NCBI RefSeq assembly: GCF_044904605.1
Contig: NZ_JADIKI010000023.1
Coordinates: 124,001-188,000, forward strand
Length of the DNA: 64,000 nucleotides
Source of the DNA: Dyella_B humi
Lineage (GTDB): Bacteria; Pseudomonadota; Gammaproteobacteria; Xanthomonadales; Rhodanobacteraceae
Reading direction: 5' to 3'
Part shown: piece after piece, positions 24,994 through 32,629 of the stretch
Layout of the letters: each line of letters opens with the position of its first letter
Position numbering within the stretch: position 1 is the first letter of the stretch
Translations under genes and position numbers: made by a program
The notes under the pieces: model-generated
What the model saw: only the letters and a program-made list of their open reading frames with translations
Database searches by the model: none
What the model was told of the DNA's origin: nothing

Positions 24994-26532
24994 ATGCTGG
25001 CTCACTCCCTTTTGCGCCGCGTCCTCGTCGTCGCGGCAATGACATGTGCGGCCCACGCTTCAGCGCAGGCCGTGCCGGTACCTGCCGATACCGCCGAGGC
25101 GCGCACCGCCAAAGCTTTCGAGACGGCGCGCCAGCAAGGTCCGCTCGCGCTGCACGCCTTTCTCGCCGCCATGCCCAAGGGCGGTGATCTGCACAACCAT
25201 CTCAGCGGCGCGGTGTACGCCGAATCGTGGATCGCCCAGGCGGCTGCCGACGGCCTGTGCGTGGACGTCGCCAACTCGAGCCTGGTCGACAAGCGTGATG
25301 CCAGCGCGCCGAACTGCGGCAATGGCCGACGCCCCGCCGCCGACGCGCTGAGCGATCAGCATTTCTACGACGCGCTGGTCGATGCCTTTTCCATGCGCAG
25401 CTTCGTGCCATCCGCCGGCCGCTCCGGTCACGATCAGTTCTTTGACACCTTCGGCCGCTTCCAAGCTGTCACCCCGCAACAGCACACGGGCGACTGGCTC
25501 AACGAGGTGAGCGCACGCGCTGCCACGCAGAACGAGCAATACCTGGAACTGATGGTGACGCCGCCCTTTGCGCATGCCAAGGAACTCGCCCGCACGCTGG
25601 GCTGGCAAGACGATTTCGACGCGATGCGCCGGCAGCTGCTTGCGCATGGCCTGAAAGACGAAATGGCCGTCGACGAACAATTGCTTACCCTGGCCCTAAC
25701 CGAACGCAAACGGCAACAACATTGCGACAGCGTCCACGCTGATGCCGGCTGCAAAATGCAGATTCGCTTTCTGTATCAAGTCCTGCGCGGCGCTGCTCCC
25801 GAACGCGTATTCGCGCAAACCCTGCTCGGCTTTGAGCTCGCCTCGGCCGATCCGCGCTGGGTCGGCATCAACTTCGTCATGCCCGAAGATGGTTACCTAT
25901 CGATGCACGACTACAGTTTGCAGATGCACATGCTCGACTACCTGCATCGCCTGTATCCGAAGGTGCACATCAGCCTGCATGCCGGCGAACTTGCCCCTGG
26001 CCTGGTGCCGCCGGATGGCCTGCGCTTCCACATTCGCCAGGCGGTGGAGCTCGGTCATGCCGAACGCATCGGCCACGGCGTGGACGTGATGTACGAAGAT
26101 CGCCCTGAGGCATTGTTGGACGAAATGGCCGCGCATCACGTGATGGTGGAAATCAACCTCACCAGTAATGACGTGATCCTCGGCGTAAGCGGGACCTATC
26201 ATCCTCTGCCGATGTATTTGAAGCATGGCGTACCCGTAGCGTTGTCGACCGACGATGAAGGCGTCTCGCGCATCGACCTCACTCACGAATACGTGCGCGC
26301 CGCCGAAGACTTCGGCCTGGACTATTCCACGCTGAAACAGATGGCACGCAACAGCCTGAGCTACAGCTTTCTTCCCGGCGAAAGTCTGTGGACGTCCAAG
26401 GCATGCCAAAGCAGGACACCTGGCGACAATCACCCCGGCGCCGCCTGCCAACAATTCCTGGCTGGCAGCGAGAAAGCCACGGCGCAGTGGGAACTGGAGC
26501 GTCGCCTGCATGCGTTCGAGGAAGCGCACTGA
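24994..26532 (+). CDS. secreted adenosine deaminase-like metal-dependent deaminase
   Basis: 512 aa. An export signal is seen in the first 25-30 residues (MLAHSLLRRVLVVAAMTCAA, then HASAQA). The metal and catalytic blocks of the adenosine/AMP deaminase family are all present: GDLHNHLSGAVYAES (His-x-His), SLHAGELAPG (His, Glu), ERIGHGVDVMYE (His) and LSTDDEGVSR (Asp-Asp). An inserted Cys-containing region is seen around CDSVHADAGCK. Exported enzymes of this type resemble the ADGF/CECR1 branch and may deaminate extracellular adenosine for purine salvage. The exact substrate is inference. An upstream TTG at 24952 is less likely because it would bury the signal peptide. Confidence 0.85.
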   Translation: MLAHSLLRRVLVVAAMTCAAHASAQAVPVPADTAEARTAKAFETARQQGPLALHAFLAAMPKGGDLHNHLSGAVYAESWIAQAAADGLCVDVANSSLVDKRDASAPNCGNGRRPAADALSDQHFYDALVDAFSMRSFVPSAGRSGHDQFFDTFGRFQAVTPQQHTGDWLNEVSARAATQNEQYLELMVTPPFAHAKELARTLGWQDDFDAMRRQLLAHGLKDEMAVDEQLLTLALTERKRQQHCDSVHADAGCKMQIRFLYQVLRGAAPERVFAQTLLGFELASADPRWVGINFVMPEDGYLSMHDYSLQMHMLDYLHRLYPKVHISLHAGELAPGLVPPDGLRFHIRQAVELGHAERIGHGVDVMYEDRPEALLDEMAAHHVMVEINLTSNDVILGVSGTYHPLPMYLKHGVPVALSTDDEGVSRIDLTHEYVRAAEDFGLDYSTLKQMARNSLSYSFLPGESLWTSKACQSRTPGDNHPGAACQQFLAGSEKATAQWELERRLHAFEEAH

Positions 26533-26583
26533 ACGTGGCGAATTGGCGATACCATCTCGCTACCGCCACCGGGAGCCACCTGC

Positions 26584-27330
26584 ATGGCCAGTGACAGCCC
26601 CAAGCTCGCCGTCTTGATCGATGCCGACAATACCCAGCCAGCCATCGCCGATGGCTTGCTCGCTGAAGTGGCGAAATACGGCACCGCCCACGTGAAACGC
26701 GCGTACGGCGACTGGACGGGTAATCAGCTGAAGGGCTGGAAGGAACAACTGCTCACGCAATCGATCCAGCCGATCCAGCAATTCAGCTACACCAGCGGCA
26801 AGAACGCCACCGATTCGGCCATGATCATCGATGCGATGGATCTGCTCTATTCCGGTCGTTTCGATGGCTTCTGCATCGTCTCCAGCGACAGTGATTTCAC
26901 ACGCCTGGCGGCGCGCATTCGCGAATCGGGTTTGATCGTCTACGGCTTCGGTGAACGCAAGACGCCCGAACCTTTCGTCGCGGCCTGCGACAAATTCATC
27001 TACACCGAAATTCTCGCGGCCAAGCCCGACGAAGAACAGCCGCTGAAACCGCGCCCGCCCGCGCAACTAAAAAAGGACGGCGGCCTGATCAATCTGCTGC
27101 GCAACGCCATCGATGCTGCTTCCGACGACGAAGGTTGGGCGGGTCTCGGCGGCGTGGGTTCCATCATCACCAAGCAGCGACCGAATTTCGATTCGCGCAG
27201 TTATGGCTATGGCAAGTTGAGCGATCTGATCGCCGCGATCGATCTGTTTGAGCTCGATCGGCGCAGTCCAGGGGAAGGTCGACCCAAGGCGATCTATGTG
27301 CGCAACAAGCGGAAACCAGCGCAAAACTGA
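26584..27330 (+). CDS. NYN domain ribonuclease-like protein with OST-HTH domain
   Basis: 248 aa. The N-terminal PIN-like NYN domain shows LAVLIDADNTQP (first acidic pair), GKNATDSAMIIDAMDLLYS and FCIVSSDSDFTRLAARIRE (further Asp residues), the LabA/DUF88 pattern. The C-terminal part (GGLINLLRNAIDAASDDEGW, then GVGSIITKQRPNFDSRSYG and LSDLIAAIDLFEL) fits an OST-HTH/LOTUS RNA-binding module. Together they suggest an RNA-processing or RNA-decay role. It is 28 nt before tilS and could share its transcript. Confidence 0.87.
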   Translation: MASDSPKLAVLIDADNTQPAIADGLLAEVAKYGTAHVKRAYGDWTGNQLKGWKEQLLTQSIQPIQQFSYTSGKNATDSAMIIDAMDLLYSGRFDGFCIVSSDSDFTRLAARIRESGLIVYGFGERKTPEPFVAACDKFIYTEILAAKPDEEQPLKPRPPAQLKKDGGLINLLRNAIDAASDDEGWAGLGGVGSIITKQRPNFDSRSYGYGKLSDLIAAIDLFELDRRSPGEGRPKAIYVRNKRKPAQN

Positions 27331-27358
27331 TGTCTTTCGCACACCTTGCGACCTGAGC

Positions 27359-28663
27359 ATGAGCCGGAACGACATCCTGCCAAGCACACTCACAGCAGCG
27401 CTCCAAGCGCAGCTCGACGGCAAGCTCTGCGTCGCCTACAGCGGCGGTCCGGATTCCACTGCCCTGCTGCATGCACTGGCACATCTTCCGCAAGCACGCG
27501 CACGCGAGTTGCGCGCGCTGCACGTGGATCACGGCCTGCATGCGGAAAGCGCACGCTGGGCAGCGCATTGCCGTGCGTTCTGCGCTGCGCTGGGACTTCC
27601 GTGCGACGTGCATGTCGTCAAGGTGGATCGCACCGGTGGTATCGGTCTGGAAGCGGCAGCACGGCATGCGCGTTACGCGATCTTTGCCGACCATCTGCAC
27701 ACGAACGAACGGCTGGTTTTCGGCCATCATCGGGACGATCAGGTGGAGACCGTACTGCTGAAACTGCTACGCGGAGCCGGACCGGAAGGCCTCGGCGGCA
27801 TGCGTGCAGAGCGCCCGCTCGGCCGCGGCCTGCTATGGCGGCCCCTGCTGGACGTACCGCGGCAGGTGCTGCGCGACTACGTCAAGGCACATAACCTGCC
27901 CTGCATCCACGATCCCTCCAACGACGACCGGCTGCTTGCGCGCAATCACTTACGTCACGAAGTCATTCCGCTGCTGGATGCGCATTGGCCGCACGCCGCG
28001 ATCTCCATCGCGCACAGTGCCAAGCTGTGCCGCACGGCTGCAGACACGCTGCAGAATGATTGGCTCGCCGCACTCGAAACCCTGCGTGACGACACCACCA
28101 ACAGCCTCGATGCGCGTGGCTGGCTGGCGCTGCCTCGAGCTCTGCGCGATCCGCTGCTGGCGCATTGGCTGCATGCGCAAGGTCTATCCGCCCCTACGAC
28201 TGCACAGCGTCAACAGATTGAACAGCAGTGCACGGCGCAGGATGGTCAATTGCCATGCATTCAATGGCCCGGCACCGAAGTGCACGTGTGGAAGAACCGC
28301 TTGTGGGCGATGGCTCCACGCAACAAGACGTCATCGTCGGCTGAACTGTCGTGGCAAGGTGAAGCGCTAACGTTGCCTGATGGCGGCTCGCTGACTTTGG
28401 AGCCTGCTGCGCAGCTCCCCATCGCGCTCGAAGTGCGCTGGCGTCGCGGAGGCGAGCGCATCAAGCCGGCCGGCGACCGGTATACGCGTGATCTCCGCGC
28501 GTTATTTCAAAGCGGAGCGATTCCACCGTGGCAGCGAGATGTCTGCCCACTGCTGTACGAAGACGATCAGCTCATTGCTGTTGCGGATCGATGGCTGAGC
28601 GCTCGCGCTGAAACCATCTTCAACGAAGTGGGTGTACAGCCGCGTTGGCGGCCTGGACGCTAG
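27359..28663 (+). CDS. tilS: tRNA(Ile)-lysidine synthase
   Basis: Adds lysine to C34 of the AUA-reading isoleucine tRNA, an essential step for decoding. It is 434 aa (E. coli 432). The PP-loop CVAYSGGPDSTALLHAL is near residue 25. ALHVDHGLHAES, FGHHRDDQVETVLLKLLRG and IHDPSNDDRLLARNHLRHEV follow. The C-terminal substrate-binding region has RRGGERIKPAGDRYTRDL. The frame is open upstream into the preceding gene, but the ATG at 27359 fits the family start. The next gene is convergent, with a hairpin between them. Confidence 0.95.
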   Translation: MSRNDILPSTLTAALQAQLDGKLCVAYSGGPDSTALLHALAHLPQARARELRALHVDHGLHAESARWAAHCRAFCAALGLPCDVHVVKVDRTGGIGLEAAARHARYAIFADHLHTNERLVFGHHRDDQVETVLLKLLRGAGPEGLGGMRAERPLGRGLLWRPLLDVPRQVLRDYVKAHNLPCIHDPSNDDRLLARNHLRHEVIPLLDAHWPHAAISIAHSAKLCRTAADTLQNDWLAALETLRDDTTNSLDARGWLALPRALRDPLLAHWLHAQGLSAPTTAQRQQIEQQCTAQDGQLPCIQWPGTEVHVWKNRLWAMAPRNKTSSSAELSWQGEALTLPDGGSLTLEPAAQLPIALEVRWRRGGERIKPAGDRYTRDLRALFQSGAIPPWQRDVCPLLYEDDQLIAVADRWLSARAETIFNEVGVQPRWRPGR

Positions 28664-28744
28664 TTCCTCCCTGGCCGTCATTCCTGCGAAGACCCACTGT
28701 CGCTCGGGGAAATGTTCACGTGATTGCCGCTCTGGAGAGCGAAA

Positions 28745-28770
28745 GAGGTTGCCATCCTATCGGCAACCTC
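28745..28770. terminator. hairpin between convergent tilS and the GDPD-GH18 gene
   Basis: Perfect 9-bp arms GAGGTTGCC (28745-28753) and GGCAACCTC (28762-28770) with an 8-nt loop. On the minus strand TTTC follows the stem, so it suits the GH18 gene better. T tracts are short in both directions. Confidence 0.5.
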
Positions 28771-28824
28771 CTTCGACCTGGCGCCCCAGCATAGTTGCGC
28801 TGGAACAGCCTTCTGCGCAGCTCC

Positions 28825-31575
28825 TTAGTTGCTGAAGCTGCCGGTAGCTGCATTCATGAGCGTGCTGTTCGCGTCATCGTCTTCCAGCGAATACATCATC
28901 ACGCCACCCAGCCCCTTTTGCATGATGTACGCATACTTGTACTTCAGAGAGAACGGCGTTTCGATGCTCCAGAAGTTCGTTCCGTCATAAACCCAGGAAC
29001 TATCGCTGGTGGGATCGAAGTAGAGGTTATTGGTAAACGTGCCTGCTGATTCAAGTTCCTTGTAATCAACCACGCCAGGCTGCTGGGAATACTGGAACGC
29101 AGCTGTTGGCCCGGTTACGGTTTGGTAGAGTCCGTGCGTCCCATTGTCCGGCACGCCGGTCCATCCGCGCCCGTAGAAAGCAATGCCGAGATTCAGCTTG
29201 TTGGCGGGGAATCCGTTACTGATCCAACTATTGACCGAATCATCAATGGTGAATTTCGTGCCATGGGCCGGGCTTGTCGGCGAGTCGAAGAGCGGCGCCT
29301 GAAAGTTGGTAGGGCCGTTGGTTTCGAAGGCGCCATGGTAGTCATAGGCCATGAGATCGGCGAAATCCAGATACTGGCTCAAACTGCCCACCTGCACGTT
29401 CGCGATATCGCTCGGTCCCGCGGGTACTGCTGCCGTAAGCATATGGCTCCCACCCAGGGCATTGAGCTCCGAACGGAACTCCGCTAACAGGGCGGTGTAA
29501 TTTGCAGTGTCCTGTGGACTGTAATGGTTCCCGACGTTGCCGTTCGCACTTGCGGGGAACTCCCAGTCAATGTCGAAACCGTCAAAGATGCCCGCAGCCG
29601 CACCCTGACCACCGGCCGGACTCGTGGAAAGCACAGGAAGATTGCCATTGATATACATGGCAATACACGAACTGACGAATTTCTTCCTCGATGCATCGGT
29701 TGCTGCTACATCAGAGAAGAATTTGGAGTAGGTCCATCCACCGATGGAGAGCAGTATTTTCAGATTAGGATACTTGGCCTTCAGTTCCTTCAGCTGATTG
29801 AAGTTTCCTTCCAAGGCCTGTCCCCACTGATCCGTGCTCCCATCAACGCTGTTCGCCGAAGTGAACCCCATCTGATAGTCGGCGTATGCATCCGAAGCAC
29901 CGTCGTAGTTGGTCGGACTATTGGGATCTGTTCCGGTTGGTTGATTTGCCGCCAAGCAGGTCAGGTTCACCGGATCGATGTTCTCAAAGGCATAGATGAG
30001 CGTCGTGAGCCTCGATGCTATGCCCTGGGTATCGAGATTCTTGATATAGAACTTGTTTGCGTACACCGACCAGCTGTCAAAGTAAGCCACGCGATTTTGT
30101 GGCGCCTGGATAGGCCATGAAAGCAATTCGTCACTGATGTCCAGACTAGTCGCCGGAGCATTGGATGCCGGTTGAATACATGTCATGCCGACTTCGCATG
30201 GAACTGCCTGTCCGCATGGAACCTCATTGCCGGCTGCTGCTGAAGCATTACAGCTTTGGAACAATCCCTGGCACCGATCATTACCGTACCAGGTGAGGCA
30301 GAGCAGGTTTGCGCGTCTGCCATTGTCCTGCAGCGCCTTGGTCATGGTCAGATAGTCGTCCGTGGTTATCATGGTGTACGGCGCGCTGGTCAGCTGGAAA
30401 GTGAGATCCGCTCGCTGATCGTCGGTGTCCGATGGCAGCCCGTACGGAACACCGTCATAGAAGAAATTGTTGAGCTGCGCGCAGGGAGCACAACTGCCAT
30501 CGTTGAAATATCCGGTCGACGTTTCAGGAACCGGTTGAAAGTTGGAGACGGTAAATCCTCGCGCGCCCACGTGTTGAAGGGCTCCCGCCAGAATGCCGTT
30601 TGGTTGCTTCAGGTCAACCTCCGCGCCAACAAGCATGTCGCTGTACCAGCCAGTGTTCCAGCTGTCAAAGTTGTTCCTCACCCAATATTCGGGATCAGCT
30701 GCAGGCGTATCTTGCTCAGACCCATACGCATACGGCGCGATGGCGCTTGTCTGATAGACCGGCATGATGTGCATGTACTGCCAGTCCCAGAAGAACAAGC
30801 TGATCTTATGTGTATTGAAGGTGTTTACCACGGTGCCGGGGCTGACGCCTGTTGAAGGAACCTTGAAGATCACGTCATCGACGAAATTCCCACCGTAGGT
30901 ATCCTTGTTATTGAGGACTACCTGCGCTGCGGCATTGAATGCATTTTGATCTTTGATATCCAATGCAAGAGCCGCACCAATCTGATTTTGATTTACGAAG
31001 TCGATGACCTGCTGCAAGGTTGAGGGGGTCTCACTGACTTCGCCGTCAAACCCGCTTACGACATCTCTGAGCAAAATTCCGCCATTGGGCGAGCAATTGC
31101 TTGGCATCGACGCAGATTGCACATAGCTGAGCGGCAACGAATTGACCGCGTCATTCCGTCCGGTGTTTGTATTCGGGTTATACCCATTATTGGTGTCACA
31201 CCCGATATTCGTTTCGCGCCCCCATTTCGAGTCATGACTGACAATGGGAACACCATCGGAGGTCAAGCGGATATCGACCTCGATGATTTCAGCACCATCC
31301 GTCGCAGCGCCGAGAATGGCTTTAAGAGAATTCTCCGGCACACCCCAATGCGCACCGGTGGATTGCCCATAAAGAGAGTGTCCACCTCGATGCGCAGCAA
31401 CGAGTGTCTGGCTCCACCACGGCGATGCGACAGCCTGAACCACAAAGCGTGCACGCCACTGGTTGGGATTCGCCGCAGGAGGGGAAGCAAGCGGCGCTTG
31501 TTGTGCCATGGTGGCGTTGGATCCAAGCACGCATAGCAGGAGTAAACACAGCAAACTTCGAAAGCGAGTCAGCAT
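28825..31575 (-). CDS. secreted glycerophosphodiester phosphodiesterase-like / GH18 chitinase-like fusion protein
   Basis: 916 aa with a signal peptide (residues 1 to about 24, ending ATMAQ). Domain 1, about residues 55-420, is GDPD-like: AHRGG (62-65 for HRGG), PENS (80-83), IIEVDIRLTSDGVPIVSHD with Glu99, Asp101 and His114-Asp115, which are the catalytic and metal residues of that family. A linker with many Cys (about 426-466) follows. Domain 2, about 495-916, is glycoside hydrolase family 18: RVAYFDSWSVY, KILLSIGGW, the catalytic DGFDIDWE (665-672, acid Glu672), LMAYDYHG (742) and YGRGW. AGAGGAT precedes the ATG. Codon use looks less G+C-rich than in the neighbours. It is the last of three minus-strand genes after the TonB receptor. 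The substrate is unknown. Confidence 0.88.
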   Translation of the reverse strand: MLTRFRSLLCLLLLCVLGSNATMAQQAPLASPPAANPNQWRARFVVQAVASPWWSQTLVAAHRGGHSLYGQSTGAHWGVPENSLKAILGAATDGAEIIEVDIRLTSDGVPIVSHDSKWGRETNIGCDTNNGYNPNTNTGRNDAVNSLPLSYVQSASMPSNCSPNGGILLRDVVSGFDGEVSETPSTLQQVIDFVNQNQIGAALALDIKDQNAFNAAAQVVLNNKDTYGGNFVDDVIFKVPSTGVSPGTVVNTFNTHKISLFFWDWQYMHIMPVYQTSAIAPYAYGSEQDTPAADPEYWVRNNFDSWNTGWYSDMLVGAEVDLKQPNGILAGALQHVGARGFTVSNFQPVPETSTGYFNDGSCAPCAQLNNFFYDGVPYGLPSDTDDQRADLTFQLTSAPYTMITTDDYLTMTKALQDNGRRANLLCLTWYGNDRCQGLFQSCNASAAAGNEVPCGQAVPCEVGMTCIQPASNAPATSLDISDELLSWPIQAPQNRVAYFDSWSVYANKFYIKNLDTQGIASRLTTLIYAFENIDPVNLTCLAANQPTGTDPNSPTNYDGASDAYADYQMGFTSANSVDGSTDQWGQALEGNFNQLKELKAKYPNLKILLSIGGWTYSKFFSDVAATDASRKKFVSSCIAMYINGNLPVLSTSPAGGQGAAAGIFDGFDIDWEFPASANGNVGNHYSPQDTANYTALLAEFRSELNALGGSHMLTAAVPAGPSDIANVQVGSLSQYLDFADLMAYDYHGAFETNGPTNFQAPLFDSPTSPAHGTKFTIDDSVNSWISNGFPANKLNLGIAFYGRGWTGVPDNGTHGLYQTVTGPTAAFQYSQQPGVVDYKELESAGTFTNNLYFDPTSDSSWVYDGTNFWSIETPFSLKYKYAYIMQKGLGGVMMYSLEDDDANSTLMNAATGSFSN

Positions 31576-31706
31576 GGGATATCCTCTTTCTGAGTTGAGT
31601 TTCGAGGCCTACGTTCCACCGCCGAAGAAAATGGCGATGGGGCGAGCGGTGTTGATCGTGATGAAGTGAAAATGGGTGTTGCGAGGTTTCCAACAACTTC
31701 TCCGCA

Positions 31707-32507
31707 TCAGGCCGTCCTCAGCGCAAACTGCGGCGGAAATGCAAACATGTCGTTGAATAAGCAGTATTCGGGAGAGCCCAGCTCAATGACCGGCAGCTTG
31801 CTGCTGAGCTGGCGCAGCATCCTGCTGTATGCCGCGAGGTAAGCTGCCTCATCCGCCGCCGAGAAACGGCGCACGTAATAAGCGAAGCTGGTATGGAACC
31901 GGTAGTCGTCGTGATTGGCATGCCGAATACCGGTCGCCAGCGAAAGCTCGTCGCGCAACATCCTTAAACGGCGATTTTCCGCCGCGTCGACCGGTTTCAG
32001 GATTACCACGGTACGAACGCTGTCCGCTTCTTCCAGATCGATCGTCATGCGGATCGGTGGCGTGATACCGGCGCGCATGTGCTGCAGGTGCTCTCCCACA
32101 TACTTGTTGCATGCATCCATGCTGGCATCGAGTGGTAGCATCTGCGGCCACTCACCCGGCCGGCGATAAGCGTCCGCTGCGCCGTCGAAAATGGTCGAAT
32201 GGTATGAACTGCTCGGCAGCCACGTTAAGTTCGCTGCGTTCACGCTGGCGCGCAGCGCTTCATAGGCTTTGCATAGTTCGGCAAACGCGGGATTGGGCGC
32301 AGCGATCGGGCAGATGATGGTGTTGCCCGCATAGTGCTGCACTTTTCCTTCGCTGCTGAATTTTTTTCCTGGCCCGACATCCGCAGGCCAGGCGGGAAAC
32401 TGTTCCGGGCATTCCGCAGCCTTCGCAGGGTTCCATCGCCCGATCATGACGGCACCCGCACATGCCAGCGAACTGCCAACGAGAAAGTTACGCCGAGTTC
32501 GATCCAC
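31707..32507 (-). CDS. Tat-exported DUF1868 protein, 2H phosphoesterase fold
   Basis: 266 aa. The start is taken as the GTG at 32507, because GGAGG lies 5 nt before it and the protein then begins DRTRRNFLVGSSLACAGAVM, a twin-arginine signal. GKKFSSEGKVQHYAGNTIIC is the typical opening of DUF1868. The two 2H-phosphoesterase signatures are YHSTIF (His103) and FHTSFAYY (His205), spaced about 100 residues apart as in that superfamily. Family members act on cyclic or linear phosphodiesters; none known to me has a defined role for this subgroup. It lies between the TonB receptor (123 bp) and the GDPD-GH18 gene (131 bp) in the same direction. Confidence 0.8.
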   Translation of the reverse strand: MDRTRRNFLVGSSLACAGAVMIGRWNPAKAAECPEQFPAWPADVGPGKKFSSEGKVQHYAGNTIICPIAAPNPAFAELCKAYEALRASVNAANLTWLPSSSYHSTIFDGAADAYRRPGEWPQMLPLDASMDACNKYVGEHLQHMRAGITPPIRMTIDLEEADSVRTVVILKPVDAAENRRLRMLRDELSLATGIRHANHDDYRFHTSFAYYVRRFSAADEAAYLAAYSRMLRQLSSKLPVIELGSPEYCLFNDMFAFPPQFALRTA

Positions 32508-32629
32508 ACTATCCTCCAATGTCTTTGTTGTTTTCCGGCACCATCAACCTGCGACGTACGGCATTAGCATTCGCTCATGCGCGTACGCCGGACGATGACG
32601 CACGAAGCACGACGCAGGTGACCGATCTG

